The notes beneath the pieces are model-generated. The model was not told the DNA's origin, searched no databases, and saw only the letters and a list, made by a program, of their open reading frames with translations. A stretch of DNA of 64,000 bases, taken from NCBI RefSeq assembly GCF_947507565.1, contig NC_089184.1, forward strand, positions 930,001 through 994,000, written 5' to 3'. Numbering within the stretch: position 1 is the first letter of the stretch; every line of letters begins with the position of its first letter. The translations under genes and the position numbers were made by a program. This document shows, piece after piece, positions 10,846 through 21,513 of the stretch. This stretch comes from Oscarella lobularis (taxonomy: Eukaryota; Porifera; Homoscleromorpha; Homosclerophorida; Oscarellidae).

Positions 10846-12604
10846 ATGAACCAGATCTATATTCGCACGAATAAGGGCGAATATGTTGCCGGTGAAACCG
10901 TTTACGGGTAATAAGGCCTTCGAACGTCTTCGTACTCGGCCTATTGCTCGTTCGCGCGCAGGAGTGTCTATCTCAACATCGTGCAGCCAATCGCATCGAA
11001 GGGGCTCAAGCTCAAAGTAAAAGGCTACGAAAAATGTAAGGCAGTAGCTACCTCCTAGTGGCATTAGTGCAAGAGCTCACACCAGGCGAATGGGACTACT
11101 ATTTTTACGAGCAAGTCGGCGAAGAGAGAACGGAGAGAAGAAAGGGCGAAATGAAAGGCAAAAAAGACTTTTTCAAGGTCGACATTCGTCTCATCGACTA
11201 CCCCGGTAAAGAGAACAAACTATCGAAATTTTTTCTATTTCAACTCATTGTATCTCAGGAGGTTTTCCTATGGGATCATACTCTTATCCCTTCCAGTATC
11301 ACCTGCCCCAAGGACTGCCCGGTAAGCGACAAAGTCTCTTTAGTATCACTCTCATGTATTCTAATCACCATGGAGAGCGCATTTTATATATATTCCCGGC
11401 CTCTGACCCTAGTAGCTAGGGAGGGATCGAGAGAGGGGGTTCCTACACTATCTCGATCTAGGCATTTATCGCATGAAAGGAAAACATTTTGAACAGCACT
11501 GGACTGCCAAGATCAACTACGTGGTCAAGGCGGAGGTGGACATACCTGGGACGAAGCACGACCTTGTGGTAAAGGGCGCGCTAATTGAGTACTACTTGAG
11601 AGATGTGGCGCCTTCGTGTGCTAGTGCAAGCAGCCGCTCGTCGTTTACAGCGAACTGCGTCAGGCCATTCAGCCGGTCGAGTACACGAAGCAGGGCACCG
11701 TGCGCACGTGTTGTTGTATACCTCGTGGGGATGTTCTCGTCAAGGCAACGTGGGGTCTCCTGAGATGAAAGATGGGGCGCGTTCGTATTGCTTTTACTTA
11801 GAATGGATAAGAATTCTTACATGGCCGGGGAGGTGGCTCAGATTCACGTCGACGTTGATAATCAATCCGCTGTCGATATTGAAAATTTTGTTGTTAAGGT
11901 GGGCAGGGTCGTGATGGAGTTTATTTGTGGTGATTGCCTTCGTTTTCAGTTGATGAGAGTCATTCACCTGAAGGGAAAAGATGACGATCGTAGTCAGCAC
12001 GACTCGTTGCGGCTCGTTGACGTTGTGTGCCAGAATAAGTATGACGGTTGCAAGGCTCATGATCAGAAGTCCAGGTAAGAGTGAAATTACGTTACACACG
12101 CACGCACGCACAACGTCGTGTTTCCAGCGACGTTCCACTGGAACTCTGGCGCAAAGACGGAGCAACCAAGGAAAATTTTCAGCCATCCACCAAAGGATCA
12201 GCAGTCCAGGTTAGTGAAACAGATGTGCTATTGAATAGACTACGGTTTTATTTGTATAGTGTACCTACCATGTCGATATTGAAATGCAAGTGCCTTGGGC
12301 TCCAGACATAGAAATCCACGCTCCAGTCCAAATATACGCTCCACTCAATCTCCACGTAAGACTTCCATCACTGTGGTGTACCATATAAGATCTTACTCAA
12401 CAATCCTTTGTTTTGTTTCTTTTCAGTGGCAACAATGGCAACCGCCACCGTGGGTTGCTCAGTGCGTGCAGACGCCAGTCGTTGGACCCTTTGCAGTTGC
12501 TGCCGAAATTCTTGGTTAGTCACCTCTCCGAGTTGAGACGCACACTGTCTATGAATTTTTTTGTAGCGTCCCAAGCATTTGCTGGCATACCTGGCTTCCA
12601 GTGA
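10846..12604 (+). CDS. Arrestin-domain protein (alpha-arrestin-like)
   Basis: Start MNQIYIRTNKGEYVAGETVYG matches the first strands of the arrestin N-lobe. Short exons continue with SVYLNIVQPIASKGLKLKVKG, a long hairpin rich in Lys/Glu, FPMGSYSYPFQYHLPQGLPG (the family's F-P..LP signature) and HWTAKINYVVKAEVDIPGT. The C-lobe begins near 11740 with LVKATW and DKNSYMAGEVAQIHVDVDNQ, and includes VPLELWRKDG and VPWAPDIEIHAPVQIYAPLN. The tail is short (QWQPPPWVAQ ... GIPGFQ) and has no PPxY motif, so the usual NEDD4-ligase docking of vertebrate ARRDC proteins is not evident. Alpha-arrestins are trafficking and ubiquitination adaptors. Subfamily is unassigned; visual/beta-arrestin is unlikely because the polar-core sequence is not recognisable. 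Confidence 0.75.
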
Positions 12605-12761
12605 AATCCGCTAGCGTGAATTCTTTTCTTTGCTAATTGCACGTTTTTTGCTTCGATGTCGCTGATTGATTGGCTATTTCTCAAACATAAATAAGGATCC
12701 ATCCGAAAAGTTATTCTACGAATCTACCGCTCCAATCTCTACAAAAAATGATCAAATTAAT

Positions 12762-15217
12762 TCATTTCGCATCGTACTCTACAATCAGTTTCTTTATGTG
12801 GCTTAATTTCTCGTGGAGGATTTTCACCTCGGAGCTGGCCTCCTGATACTTTTCATTCTAGAGAAAGAAAAACGTCAGATAGAGCCAAAAAAGTTTACCT
12901 GACTTCACACCGCCAAAACGTCGTATTCCTCCATAATTTTTCTTTCAATTTTCTAAAATAAAAAATCGAAAATAATATTCATGATAAGCTTTCAATTAAA
13001 TAGTAACCTTAAATTCTGGCGTTCCTTTCTTGCATTGTTTCCTCTGCTCTTTCAAGTCGGCAAATCGACTCTCAACGCCAGAAACTTTCTTCTGCAACTC
13101 CAAATACTTTGGATACTCCAAATTGAAATCGTTTTTGTATCGCGTTCGCTGTTCATGCGACGTGATCGTCGTGTACGTACTATAAGAAGAAAAGCCCGCA
13201 TCAGCATACAGCTAGCGAAACTACGCTCTACTTCATGTAATCAGGCATGACGGACGTCGACGACGCGGCTTCCGGTGGCGATTCCGCCGGCTCCTCTTCC
13301 TCCTTTAATTTTCGTTTTTTTGCCGCTTTTACTGGCGGACTCTTGAGCGAGTCCCCGTTTTCGCTTTTTTTCCTTTGGCGCTTCGCCGCATCGTCGCCTG
13401 GGCGTTTGACTTTTACTATCGCCTTTGCCTCTCGCCGTTCGTCGATTTTAGGCTGTTTTGCTCGTTCGATCCGGCTACTCGCGGGGACGGCCGACGGCCT
13501 TTTACGACACTTCTACACGACAAACAATCAATTTCCTCTCTTATATATATATATAAATATATAAACATTTTCGCTTTGAGTTTCCGGCTCCTTTTTTAGC
13601 GGCTTGACGTCGTTCTGCGACGGCTTGGACTTGGGCTTTGGCTTTGGCTTGGGAGGTGCTGCCGGCGAGTTTTCCCTCGACACCGATTTGACGACGGTAG
13701 AAGGAATCGCCGTCGCCGCCTGTTGCGGCACAGACGATTTAGACGGCGAAACCCTCAAATTGCGCTTCGCAATGATAATCCTGGGGAAAAGACGTGGTCA
13801 ATCGTGTCCTCAAATAAAAGAAAGATAAGGGCGTTTATGAGAGTTAGAATGTCTAAAGCAGTCACTTCGTGTAGTAGTATAAACAAATATTGGGACCCTC
13901 TTTAGGCTTGATGTGCTGTTTAGTGTACGAGAGATTTTCCTGACCTTCGCATTAGCTGTTTCTCCTGCTCTGTGTAAAAAGGCCACGTTTCGATCTTTAA
14001 AAAGATACCGGGATTGTCGTAAGGGCGACGACACGTGTCTGCTTTACTTACCTCGAGCTCGGATATCAAGCCGTCTTGCAGCTGATATTTTCCGTCTTTT
14101 AACTCGGCAACCTTGAGAAAGAGGCGCACGAGTCGCGACGACGATATAATCGAGTTTTCTTACGCCGACCTCTTCCAGAATGCTGTCAATCTTTTGCATA
14201 TCGATCTTCTGCATTCGTTCCTTCGAATCTAAACATTCCATCGCATCCAAGAAGCCAATGAAACGAGCAAAAACGACGTTGACCTTTTTCTAATCGAGCC
14301 ATCAACTCCACCTTCCCACAGGGCCGCAATCCCAATAGATGCAAAATTCGACTCCTACCCCCCCAACGGGCCCCCCAAAGACGACTGCCGAACGAGCAAA
14401 AAAACAAAGACCCTTTCTACCTCAATGGCTTCGACACTCGCACTGCCGCCGCCACCGTCCGATGACCCGCTACCGCCGCCGTTGTCGTCAACCGGCTCGG
14501 CGTTCCTCGCGACAATCGAGCATTCCCTCTCATTCGTCCTCCCGAACGAGTGCTACTACTACTACCACCCCCCTTCGCCTTCCTCACTTCAATCTCCTTG
14601 GGGCTTTATAAAGGGAGGGGGGGAAAAACATCACCCCCACACCACAATGGCACGCAATCGAGTTTTCCTACGTATTCTTGTTTTTCATTTCTTCGGCGGC
14701 CTGTTGTACGCGCTTGCGCGTCGTCTGATAGGAATCGGCGCTGCCGCGCACGGTCATTTTCGGCACGAGAGCGCCCATCATTGAGCACGATCGCTTTCGC
14801 GGACGATGAACGATGCAGTCGAAGCTCGATTGACCGGCGCGATCGGCGCCGCCGTCGGGACGGAAGTCGAATTCGAATTCGCGATCCGATTTCGTTCCGT
14901 GGAAGCGAATTATCTGAAGCGGCGCGGAAATGAATTTCTACGTTCGACGGAGGCGCGAATCGTACCCCTCCCGTTTTGTCCGGTTTGAAACGCAAGGCGA
15001 GGCTCTTCTTTTTGCCCTGCACGACGCAATTCGTCGAGGATTGGAGGGAAAGAAGAGCTGCGCTTACCTTCGACGATTGAAACTCGTTGAGCGCTGTGAG
15101 AAAGACGTCGGTTAATTTGACGACTGTGAGCGAACGATGAGACGAATCCGGATCGCGCGTCACCGGGTAGTTCGTGCCCGGTTTGAGAGCAGAACGAGCC
15201 GACAATGCGGAGGCCAT
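12762..15217 (-). CDS. ELL: RNA polymerase II elongation factor ELL
   Basis: ELL suppresses Pol II pausing within super and little elongation complexes. The start at 15217 reads MASALSARSALKPG. After short introns the N-terminal elongation domain gives IIRFHG, SSFDCIVHR and DSYQTTRKRVQQAAEEMKNK, which align with the ELL SFDCIQ and DDSYQKARQSMAQAEEE region. NRILHLLGLRPCGKVELMARL (about 14340) and KYQLQDGLISELEV (about 14060) form the winged-helix/dimer region. A Lys/Pro-rich linker follows, then the C-terminal occludin/ELL domain: ITSHEQRTRYKNDFNLEYPKY (about 13170), HEKLSHIKKLI and the end VEYDAK at 12762. All landmark blocks of the family are present and in order. It diverges from DAGLB over 187 bp. 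Confidence 0.88.
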
Positions 15218-15239
15218 CGTCGCGAGACGGGACCTTCCT

Positions 15240-15247
15240 TGACGTCA
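15240..15247. promoter_or_regulatory. Palindromic CRE (TGACGTCA) between ELL and DAGLB
   Basis: A perfect CREB/ATF consensus octamer, 23 bp upstream of the ELL start and 158 bp upstream of the DAGLB start. Position in a divergent spacer makes it a plausible shared promoter element; binding is not shown. Confidence 0.5.
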
Positions 15248-15404
15248 CATTCCGTGGAGACGTTGTCATACAGGAAGTGAAGTTTCTCTCTAAATTTAGT
15301 CCGAACGACTAGCTAGTTAAATATCAGTAATGTAAGTCTTTTTCTGCAAGTCGAGACAGCAAACGTTCTTTCAATTAGAGGTCTGAGCATGCGTACGTGT
15401 AGCC

Positions 15405-17453
15405 ATGCCCGCTCTGTATCTCTTCGGACGGTCGTGGGCCGTAGGAACGGACGACCTCTTTTTCCCAGCCGTCGTCAGTCTTCTCTGGCGCATCGGCTGG
15501 ATGATTGGAACGGCCTTTGTACTCACGCAGCATCTCGACGCCGCGCACAACGAGACGATACAAAACGCGACGAACGAAACGACATACGAAACGAATCTCA
15601 CCGTCTTTCTCAGTGTTCACGTCGCCATTCACTTTCTCTGTGCACTAATCGAGCTTCTCATCGTCGCGAACAGTCTTCGCGGCTCGATTTTCGACACTCA
15701 TAAACGCCTATGGGTGCCACGCCTCATCCTTGCACGAATTATCCTTCTCTTCGTCGAAATTCCATGGATGGCTGTCGGTTTTGCGTGGGCGATCGCCGCG
15801 AACGCCAATTCCATTCGGACTCTCCTTATTTTTGGCTGGGTAACGATCGGCGCGTTTGTCGTGAAGATTCTCTGCACTTTCGATCCGTGCGGCATCATTC
15901 ACGCGCCGACGCGCGCTAGTGAACGGAAGTTAACCGATTCTGATCGGCATGAGCGCGCCCATCGCACGTGGTCGCGACGCTGTCGCTTCTTCTGCTGCTG
16001 CGCGGACATCGACGACAAGGCAACGCGCGGACGCATCATCGGTGACGTCAGTCGTCTATTTGCAGATTATTTTCACGACATTGATGACATGATTGCTTCC
16101 GACGTCAGCGCCGGATTAACGCTCGTTCAACTGCGACAGGAAGCGGAAGAACGCGCGTATAACGAGAAGTCTGATATCACAAGTGGAGCCTTACCTTATA
16201 AAGGAGCAAACGATTCCGAAGGGATTTGTGCTCCGTTTGATTTCGACGACTACGTCCAAGTGACGGCGTACAAAAACGCGGCGTATTTTATGAAATACGC
16301 TCTCGCCGCCTACGGGTGGATGTTTTTCGTCTACGATCACGTTTTCACGGGACTGTGCCGGCTCATTCCAGGATGTCGATGTTGCGCTTGTTGTCTCGGG
16401 GAAATCGTCGGCGGAGATAATTGCTGCGAGTGCGACACGGCGGCAGTTCGACGCACGTTGAATCTCGACGAGGAGGACCTCATCTACGTGAGTTTCGAGA
16501 ACGAGACATTTAAGCCGGCGTTCTACGTTGCCGTCGACCACGAAAAGTCCGCCGTCATCGTCGCGTGTCGCGGCACGTTGTCGATGAGCGACGCTCTCAC
16601 CGACATCACGGCGTTCAAGGAACCCGTCCCGATGAAAACGGACTCGGCGGCCGGCAACGAAATCGAATTCCACGCGCACAAGGGAATTCTCGAGGCGGCG
16701 CAACACGTGATGAAAACGCTGACGGAAAAGGATCTTCTCGCGAAAGCGTTTCAACGCGCAAAACGCGTCCAACCGACGTCGACGACGTATAATCTCGTCG
16801 TTCTCGGTCATTCGCTCGGCGCTGGAACGGCGAGTCTTCTCGCTATTCTTCTTCGATCGCGGCATCCCGAGTGGAACGTCGTCTGTTTCGCCTACTCGCC
16901 GCCGGGCGCGCTCGTCAGCGACAACGTCGTCGAGTACACGAAAAAATTCACGACGTCCGTCGTTCTGGGGAAGGACGTCGTCTCGCATTTGAATTTTCCG
17001 AATATGTATAAATTGCGCGATATGATGCGCGACGAGGCGAAAAAGACGCGCGCGCCCAAGTGTAGCATTCTACTCACGTGCTGCTGCATCTGCTGCTGTC
17101 GCTGCTGCCCGCGCACCGATTGCGTTGACATCGATGACGTTGAAGCAGGCGATACGGATCGACTTCTTCCCGCCAGTCCACAATCCCCACACGTTCATCC
17201 GGAAATTCCGCAGCCGCTTCTGCACGCTCCCGGCAATATTATTTATCTCGCTCGAGTGCCGTCGTCTCGGCGTCCGACGAGGGAGAGACAGTATGTTGCC
17301 TATTGGACGGATTATCGTTTTTTGCACACTATTTTGCTTGGGCCTGCTATGGTTGGTGATCACGTTCCAAATAAGGTGAATGAGGCGTTGCAGAACGTTT
17401 TGCCGCGGTGTGGTGACGTCAAATTGAGTTCACGCCGCGAGTCGTCAATCTGA
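15405..17453 (+). CDS. DAGLB: sn1-specific diacylglycerol lipase beta-like
   Basis: Intronless 682-residue protein that would hydrolyse sn-1 acyl chains from diacylglycerol, giving 2-acylglycerols such as 2-AG. Four N-terminal membrane helices lie near residues 18-40, 67-91, 107-133 and 138-160. The lipase_3 domain follows, with VAVDHEKSAVIVACRGTLS and the nucleophile elbow GHSLGAG (Ser470). Asp524 in GKDVVSHL is the likely second catalytic residue. A Cys-rich cluster (CCCICCCRCC, about residue 565) suggests palmitoylation. The length is close to vertebrate DAGLB (about 670) and lacks the long tail of DAGLA. No intron interrupts it, unlike most neighbours. Confidence 0.92.
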   Translation: MPALYLFGRSWAVGTDDLFFPAVVSLLWRIGWMIGTAFVLTQHLDAAHNETIQNATNETTYETNLTVFLSVHVAIHFLCALIELLIVANSLRGSIFDTHKRLWVPRLILARIILLFVEIPWMAVGFAWAIAANANSIRTLLIFGWVTIGAFVVKILCTFDPCGIIHAPTRASERKLTDSDRHERAHRTWSRRCRFFCCCADIDDKATRGRIIGDVSRLFADYFHDIDDMIASDVSAGLTLVQLRQEAEERAYNEKSDITSGALPYKGANDSEGICAPFDFDDYVQVTAYKNAAYFMKYALAAYGWMFFVYDHVFTGLCRLIPGCRCCACCLGEIVGGDNCCECDTAAVRRTLNLDEEDLIYVSFENETFKPAFYVAVDHEKSAVIVACRGTLSMSDALTDITAFKEPVPMKTDSAAGNEIEFHAHKGILEAAQHVMKTLTEKDLLAKAFQRAKRVQPTSTTYNLVVLGHSLGAGTASLLAILLRSRHPEWNVVCFAYSPPGALVSDNVVEYTKKFTTSVVLGKDVVSHLNFPNMYKLRDMMRDEAKKTRAPKCSILLTCCCICCCRCCPRTDCVDIDDVEAGDTDRLLPASPQSPHVHPEIPQPLLHAPGNIIYLARVPSSRRPTRERQYVAYWTDYRFLHTILLGPAMVGDHVPNKVNEALQNVLPRCGDVKLSSRRESSI

Positions 17454-17808
17454 AGAAGACATTTTCTAAATTGAAGTGACTCATACTGTAATGCATGATA
17501 GAATTGGTGGAGCTGTTTGTTGGAAAGGTAAAAATTTCTATTTTGTCAGTAGAACCCTGCTTAATTAAAAGACCAGCATGGTCTAACTGGAGTTTAAGGA
17601 TGTGTATCATGCGTGTCTTGAGGGAATGAAGGATGATCATTTGTATGGAACAAAGAACGTACTGCACATAGCCCGTACCTGCTTGTTTTGAAGTCATAGT
17701 TAGAGAGATGAATGAGAGAAGGCCACCTGTTAGAACATTGTCCATGAATTTATTATTACTCATCTATATAAAGTACCCACAACAGAGGGGCTTCAACGTC
17801 GTTAGTTT
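17454..17808. other. Convergent 3' spacer, DAGLB and ZNF277
   Basis: 355 bp between two stop codons. It presumably holds both 3' UTRs. I see no ORF with family resemblance, no repeat and no RNA gene. Confidence 0.6.
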
Positions 17809-19005
17809 TCACTCTTTCTCTCCCTCTTCCTCCTTCTCATCACCGCTGTCCTGCTGCTCCAAAGCCGAGAGCAGCATATCATTCTCATATGTTGGAAAAT
17901 AGTACTCCGGCTGATCCCACGTCACTTTGTCCTCAGGCAATTGGAGATGTCCTTTTTCACTTTCCATGTGCTCCAAAAGTTCGCGCGACGTCCGGAACTC
18001 CTTCTCGCAGTGGAAGCAGCAACGCTCATGAACGCGACGTCGGATAAAATTTACCACTTTAACTCTTGCATAGAAATCCAATCCCCGCACAGACGCAAGA
18101 AAATCAAACCCATGCTCAGCCTTCATGTGCTCAAACACAGAATCAGCAGAGAGATGAGCCGTATGACATAAAAGACAAACGAATGACGACCGAGAATCTT
18201 CCACCCAATCATCCCACTCAGAATCGTCCTCGCCGTCCTCTTCGCCTCTAAGTGCCTCCCAGTTTTTCCCCAACTCAAGATAATTAATCAAGTAAAACTG
18301 ATCGTATTCCCGATTTTTCGGATTCAGTTTCCGATGCTGCTTCTTTCTCATGTGATCCTTCAACGTCGTTCGATCGCGAAACACCTTCTCGCAATAGAGA
18401 CACACATTCCGATCCAACTTCTCCTGAATTGCATCCAAAAAACGAGCCACGCCCACGACATTATCCGGACTACCCAAATTGAAACTGTGAGCCTCGTACA
18501 TGTGCGCGAAAAGGTCGTTTCGACTCGGACCGCATCGTTCGGCGCAGAACAGACACTCGCGATCGAAATTCGTTTCTCGCCGCTCCGCCTCTTGAACGGC
18601 GAGCATGTAGGCGAGCCGTTCGCGTTGGAGGCGTTCGCGCAGGCGCCGATCTTCCGGTAGCGCGTCGCAGAGGAAATAATACTCCTCTTGTGTTCCGGGA
18701 CGCGCGTCCTGCTGCGTGTTCGTTTTTATTACGGTTAGAAAGGTTTCGAGGGGGGCTTCGGTTAGGCGACGTTTCCAGTAGGCTACGTATTCTGGTACGT
18801 CGTGAATTTGATCGATTTCGCCGACGACGAGCTTGTGTTTGGCGACGAGGTGTGTGAAGAGGGCGTCTTTTTCGGTTGGATAGGCAAACTGGTCGTCGCA
18901 GAGAACGCAGGCCATTTGGCGAGGTCGTTCTGGGTCGTTTTGCGTGCCTGGAGTTTGTTCGGGGAAGACTAGGGCCTCGAGAGCGGCGGTTGTTTGGAAC
19001 GCCAT
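17809..19005 (-). CDS. ZNF277: ZNF277-like C2H2 zinc-finger protein
   Basis: Intronless 398-residue protein. It contains the ZNF277 set of widely spaced C2H2 fingers: CVLCDDQF...HLVAKH near residues 33-57, CLFCAERC...HMYEAHSFNLG near 151-175, CLYCEKVFRDRTTLKDHMRKK near 197-217, CLLCHTAH...HMKAEHGFDF near 277-301, and CFHCEKEFRTSRELLEHM near 325-342. KKQHRKLNPKNREYDQFYLINY after the third finger is highly typical of ZNF277. An acidic tail ends the protein (GDEKEEEGEKE). The vertebrate protein binds ribosomal protein uS5 and has been linked to Polycomb complexes. Its start codon is 42 bp from the RPS17 start on the opposite strand. Confidence 0.93.
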   Translation of the reverse strand: MAFQTTAALEALVFPEQTPGTQNDPERPRQMACVLCDDQFAYPTEKDALFTHLVAKHKLVVGEIDQIHDVPEYVAYWKRRLTEAPLETFLTVIKTNTQQDARPGTQEEYYFLCDALPEDRRLRERLQRERLAYMLAVQEAERRETNFDRECLFCAERCGPSRNDLFAHMYEAHSFNLGSPDNVVGVARFLDAIQEKLDRNVCLYCEKVFRDRTTLKDHMRKKQHRKLNPKNREYDQFYLINYLELGKNWEALRGEEDGEDDSEWDDWVEDSRSSFVCLLCHTAHLSADSVFEHMKAEHGFDFLASVRGLDFYARVKVVNFIRRRVHERCCFHCEKEFRTSRELLEHMESEKGHLQLPEDKVTWDQPEYYFPTYENDMLLSALEQQDSGDEKEEEGEKE

Positions 19006-19008
19006 TGC

Positions 19009-19018
19009 TGCGCATGCG
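19009..19018. promoter_or_regulatory. NRF1-like palindrome TGCGCATGCG
   Basis: A near-perfect NRF1 site located inside the 42-bp spacer between the ZNF277 and RPS17 start codons. Such sites are common in bidirectional housekeeping promoters; here this is inferred from sequence and position. Confidence 0.5.
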
Positions 19019-19047
19019 TTCTCTGTCTCGCTACTCAGAGAGTAATC

Positions 19048-19631
19048 ATGGTAAGGCGAATCCGATCGAATCGACGCCGTCGTGAGCTCTACCTAACGGT
19101 TGGCTTTTACAGGGACGCGTGCGAACGAAGACGGTCAAGAAAGCGTCGCGAGTTATCGTCGAAAAGTACTACACGCGACTCACGCTCGACTTCCACACGA
19201 ACAAGCGAATATGCGAGGAAATCGCTATCATACCGAGCAAGCGGCTACGAAATAAGATCGCCGGGTAAACGCGATGCCTTACACGCGCGGAAACAACGTC
19301 GAAAGACGACCCATTGCACGTAGATTCGTCACGCACTTGATGAAACGCATACAGAAAGGCCCCGTGCACGGAATATCGATCAAATTGCAGGAAGAGGAGC
19401 GAGAGCGACGCGACAACTACGTTCCAGACGTGTCCGCTATCGAACAAGACATCATCGAGATCGATCCGGACACGAAAGAAATGCTCAAAGTCTTGGTAAG
19501 GGAAAAATGGTGGGCGTGGCCGCTTACCATTGATTTTTTGTTTCTTTGTGCAGGATTTCGGCGACGTGCCGGGTCTTCAAGTCGTGCATCCTCCCGTCGT
19601 CCAAACAGTCTATCAGAAGTCGGGAAAATAG
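19048..19631 (+). CDS. RPS17: 40S ribosomal protein eS17 (RPS17)
   Basis: Exons 19048-19050, 19113-19264, 19324-19495 and 19554-19631 splice to 134 residues, matching the usual 135. The first coding exon is just the ATG. The protein begins [20 protein letters not shown] and continues with [40 protein letters not shown] and [16 protein letters not shown], ending YQKSGK. All are hallmark eS17 blocks. The introns are about 58-63 nt, too small to host a typical snoRNA. It is a structural component of the small ribosomal subunit. Confidence 0.97.
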
Positions 19632-19796
19632 ACTCGTGTTCTCTTTTTTCGTTCGTACATACACACAATATCTGAAAAATAAAAATACTCAAAAAAACGT
19701 TTGGTCTCAGCGACTTCATAGGTTATACTCTCGCTTCTTTTCTTAAACAAACAAATGAATGAATATATAGAATAGGAACTCTCGTATAAATTTTTT

Positions 19797-21376
19797 CTAT
19801 TGCCATATTGCTGCATAGTTTCCAAAAAGTCCGAGCTGGGGTGGTCCACCGCCAGTGAAAAGTCTCGAATGCGAACGATCGTAGCAATGCGTATAGACGG
19901 CATTGGGCGGCCGGGGCTCTTCAGAAAAATAATACAAATACGTGGGGTCTTCTCGCTACAAGTACAAGACATCAAAAGAATGAGGAACACTTGATAGATA
20001 GACTATGCGAGCCTTACAAGATGCCCTGGCCCAGTGTCCAAATAGCAGAAGGATTTCGTATCGTCTTGTCTTTCTAAGTACTTACAGGCTCTGACGTCAA
20101 AAAACGCAACTTTTCCGCGCCCCCCACCAACAGTTAGTATATTCTCATAAAAGCTTAATGATCTCACCCCGGGATCTATAGGGCGTAGGGAGACGTATGT
20201 TATGTACACTATGCGTAGCTCACCATGCCTGTGATCAGGAGCGTTCACCGACTGCTTCAACTTAAAGTCTCGTTCATCCACAAACGTTATGTGATTTTGA
20301 GAACCATTAGCATACAAAGGCATCGTAGGATGTCGGGCAAGCGACACGTTTTCGACAGCGTGAGGCAACCGAGTGTTACCTATCTAAACATGATCACATT
20401 GCAATTGTGCTACAAAGAAGTGCTCCACGCAGTCATACTGATTGAAACGTTGCTGAATCCCAGAAGTGAAGTGATGAACTAGAAAGAATTCCTAGAATCT
20501 GTCAAAAAACCAGACTTCGTGTTAATGTAAACAAACGCGCTATTGAGCTTGCCTCCGTGTCTTTGCTGTGCGCCAGCGCTCGTACGCGTTCATTGTGAAG
20601 ACTCTTAGTGAGTGCTGGCCGACTGTAGAGCGTCCCAAACTCGTCGCGCGGACTCGACCTGATCGATCGACATCCGTCGCACTCGTGACCCGGCCTGCCG
20701 CTTCGCATGCACCAAACAGACACGGTGGAATCACGTGAACCTGAGAAAATTGAAAAAATAAATTAAATTTTAAAAACGTCGCGACGGTACCGGTTACAAC
20801 GTAATTTTCGTCAATCCAAGTCAAGGCAAAAATCCAATCTCGATGATTCTAAAAAAAGCCTGGCTTCCTAATTAAATTCTTTCGTGCCCCGCCTTCTCAC
20901 ATGGCCAACTAGATGGGGATCGAAGAACGGCATCCGATAGACAGCCAAATCGTTCGCATTTCGCCCGCCCGTCGCGAGAAAATCGCCGCGCGGCGACACG
21001 GCGATGTCGTGTATGCCGCAGTGACATCGCACGCCGGGCCCGCCCATCGTGGGATGGGGATCGAGCGTAGGAATGGAAGTCGTCTGCCGTCTTTCGACGT
21101 CGATAACGAGAAGCTTCACGAAAACTTCGCCTCGTGACGCGATCGACGATCGAGCGGATCTCGAACCTGATTGCATTTCGTTCCGCAGACGACGTGCGTG
21201 TTCGAGAGCCATTCGGAAGCGAAGACCTTGTCCGTGTCGGCGTCGAGACGAATTTCGCGTTCTTGCAGGCGCGCCGGCAGCGACGACGCTTTGTACTCGC
21301 TGTTGAGTCGCGCCGCGCCGTGAGCCGCTCGCGTTCGCACGTATTCGGGTACGTCCATTTGTCGTGCGCAAAGCAC
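19797..21376 (-). CDS. DCAF12: DCAF12-like WD-repeat substrate receptor
   Basis: DCAF12 is a WD40 substrate receptor of the DDB1-CUL4 ubiquitin ligase. From the start near 21376 the protein reads MDVPEYVRTR and DKVFASEWLSNTHVVCGTKCN, which matches the family's KVFASQWLN..QVVCGTKCN. It continues GIHDIAVSPRGDFLATGG and NDLAVYRMP. Later exons give a propeller segment near 20350-20060 (NHITFVDERD; DPGVRSLSFYENILTVGGGRG; VAFFDVRACKYLE). The C-terminus is PPNAVYTHCYDRSHSRLF, then GGGPPQLGLFGNYAAIW before the stop at 19797. The start could lie slightly further upstream. It lies tail-to-tail with RPS17. Confidence 0.85.
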
Positions 21377-21513
21377 GCGAGGGGACGACGTATTGTGATA
21401 TCACAGACGAAATTAATGTCACGTGAATTTTTAAAAGTTGTTAGTTGACATCAACTAGATAATGACGTGTCAGGGCGGAAAAGTAAAACCCCCAAATCCG
21501 GAATCATATCTAT

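Noticed and set aside
16191-16988. Minus-strand 265-codon ORF inside DAGLB
   Set aside because: Antisense shadow of a GC-rich, strongly conserved lipase exon; no family resemblance.
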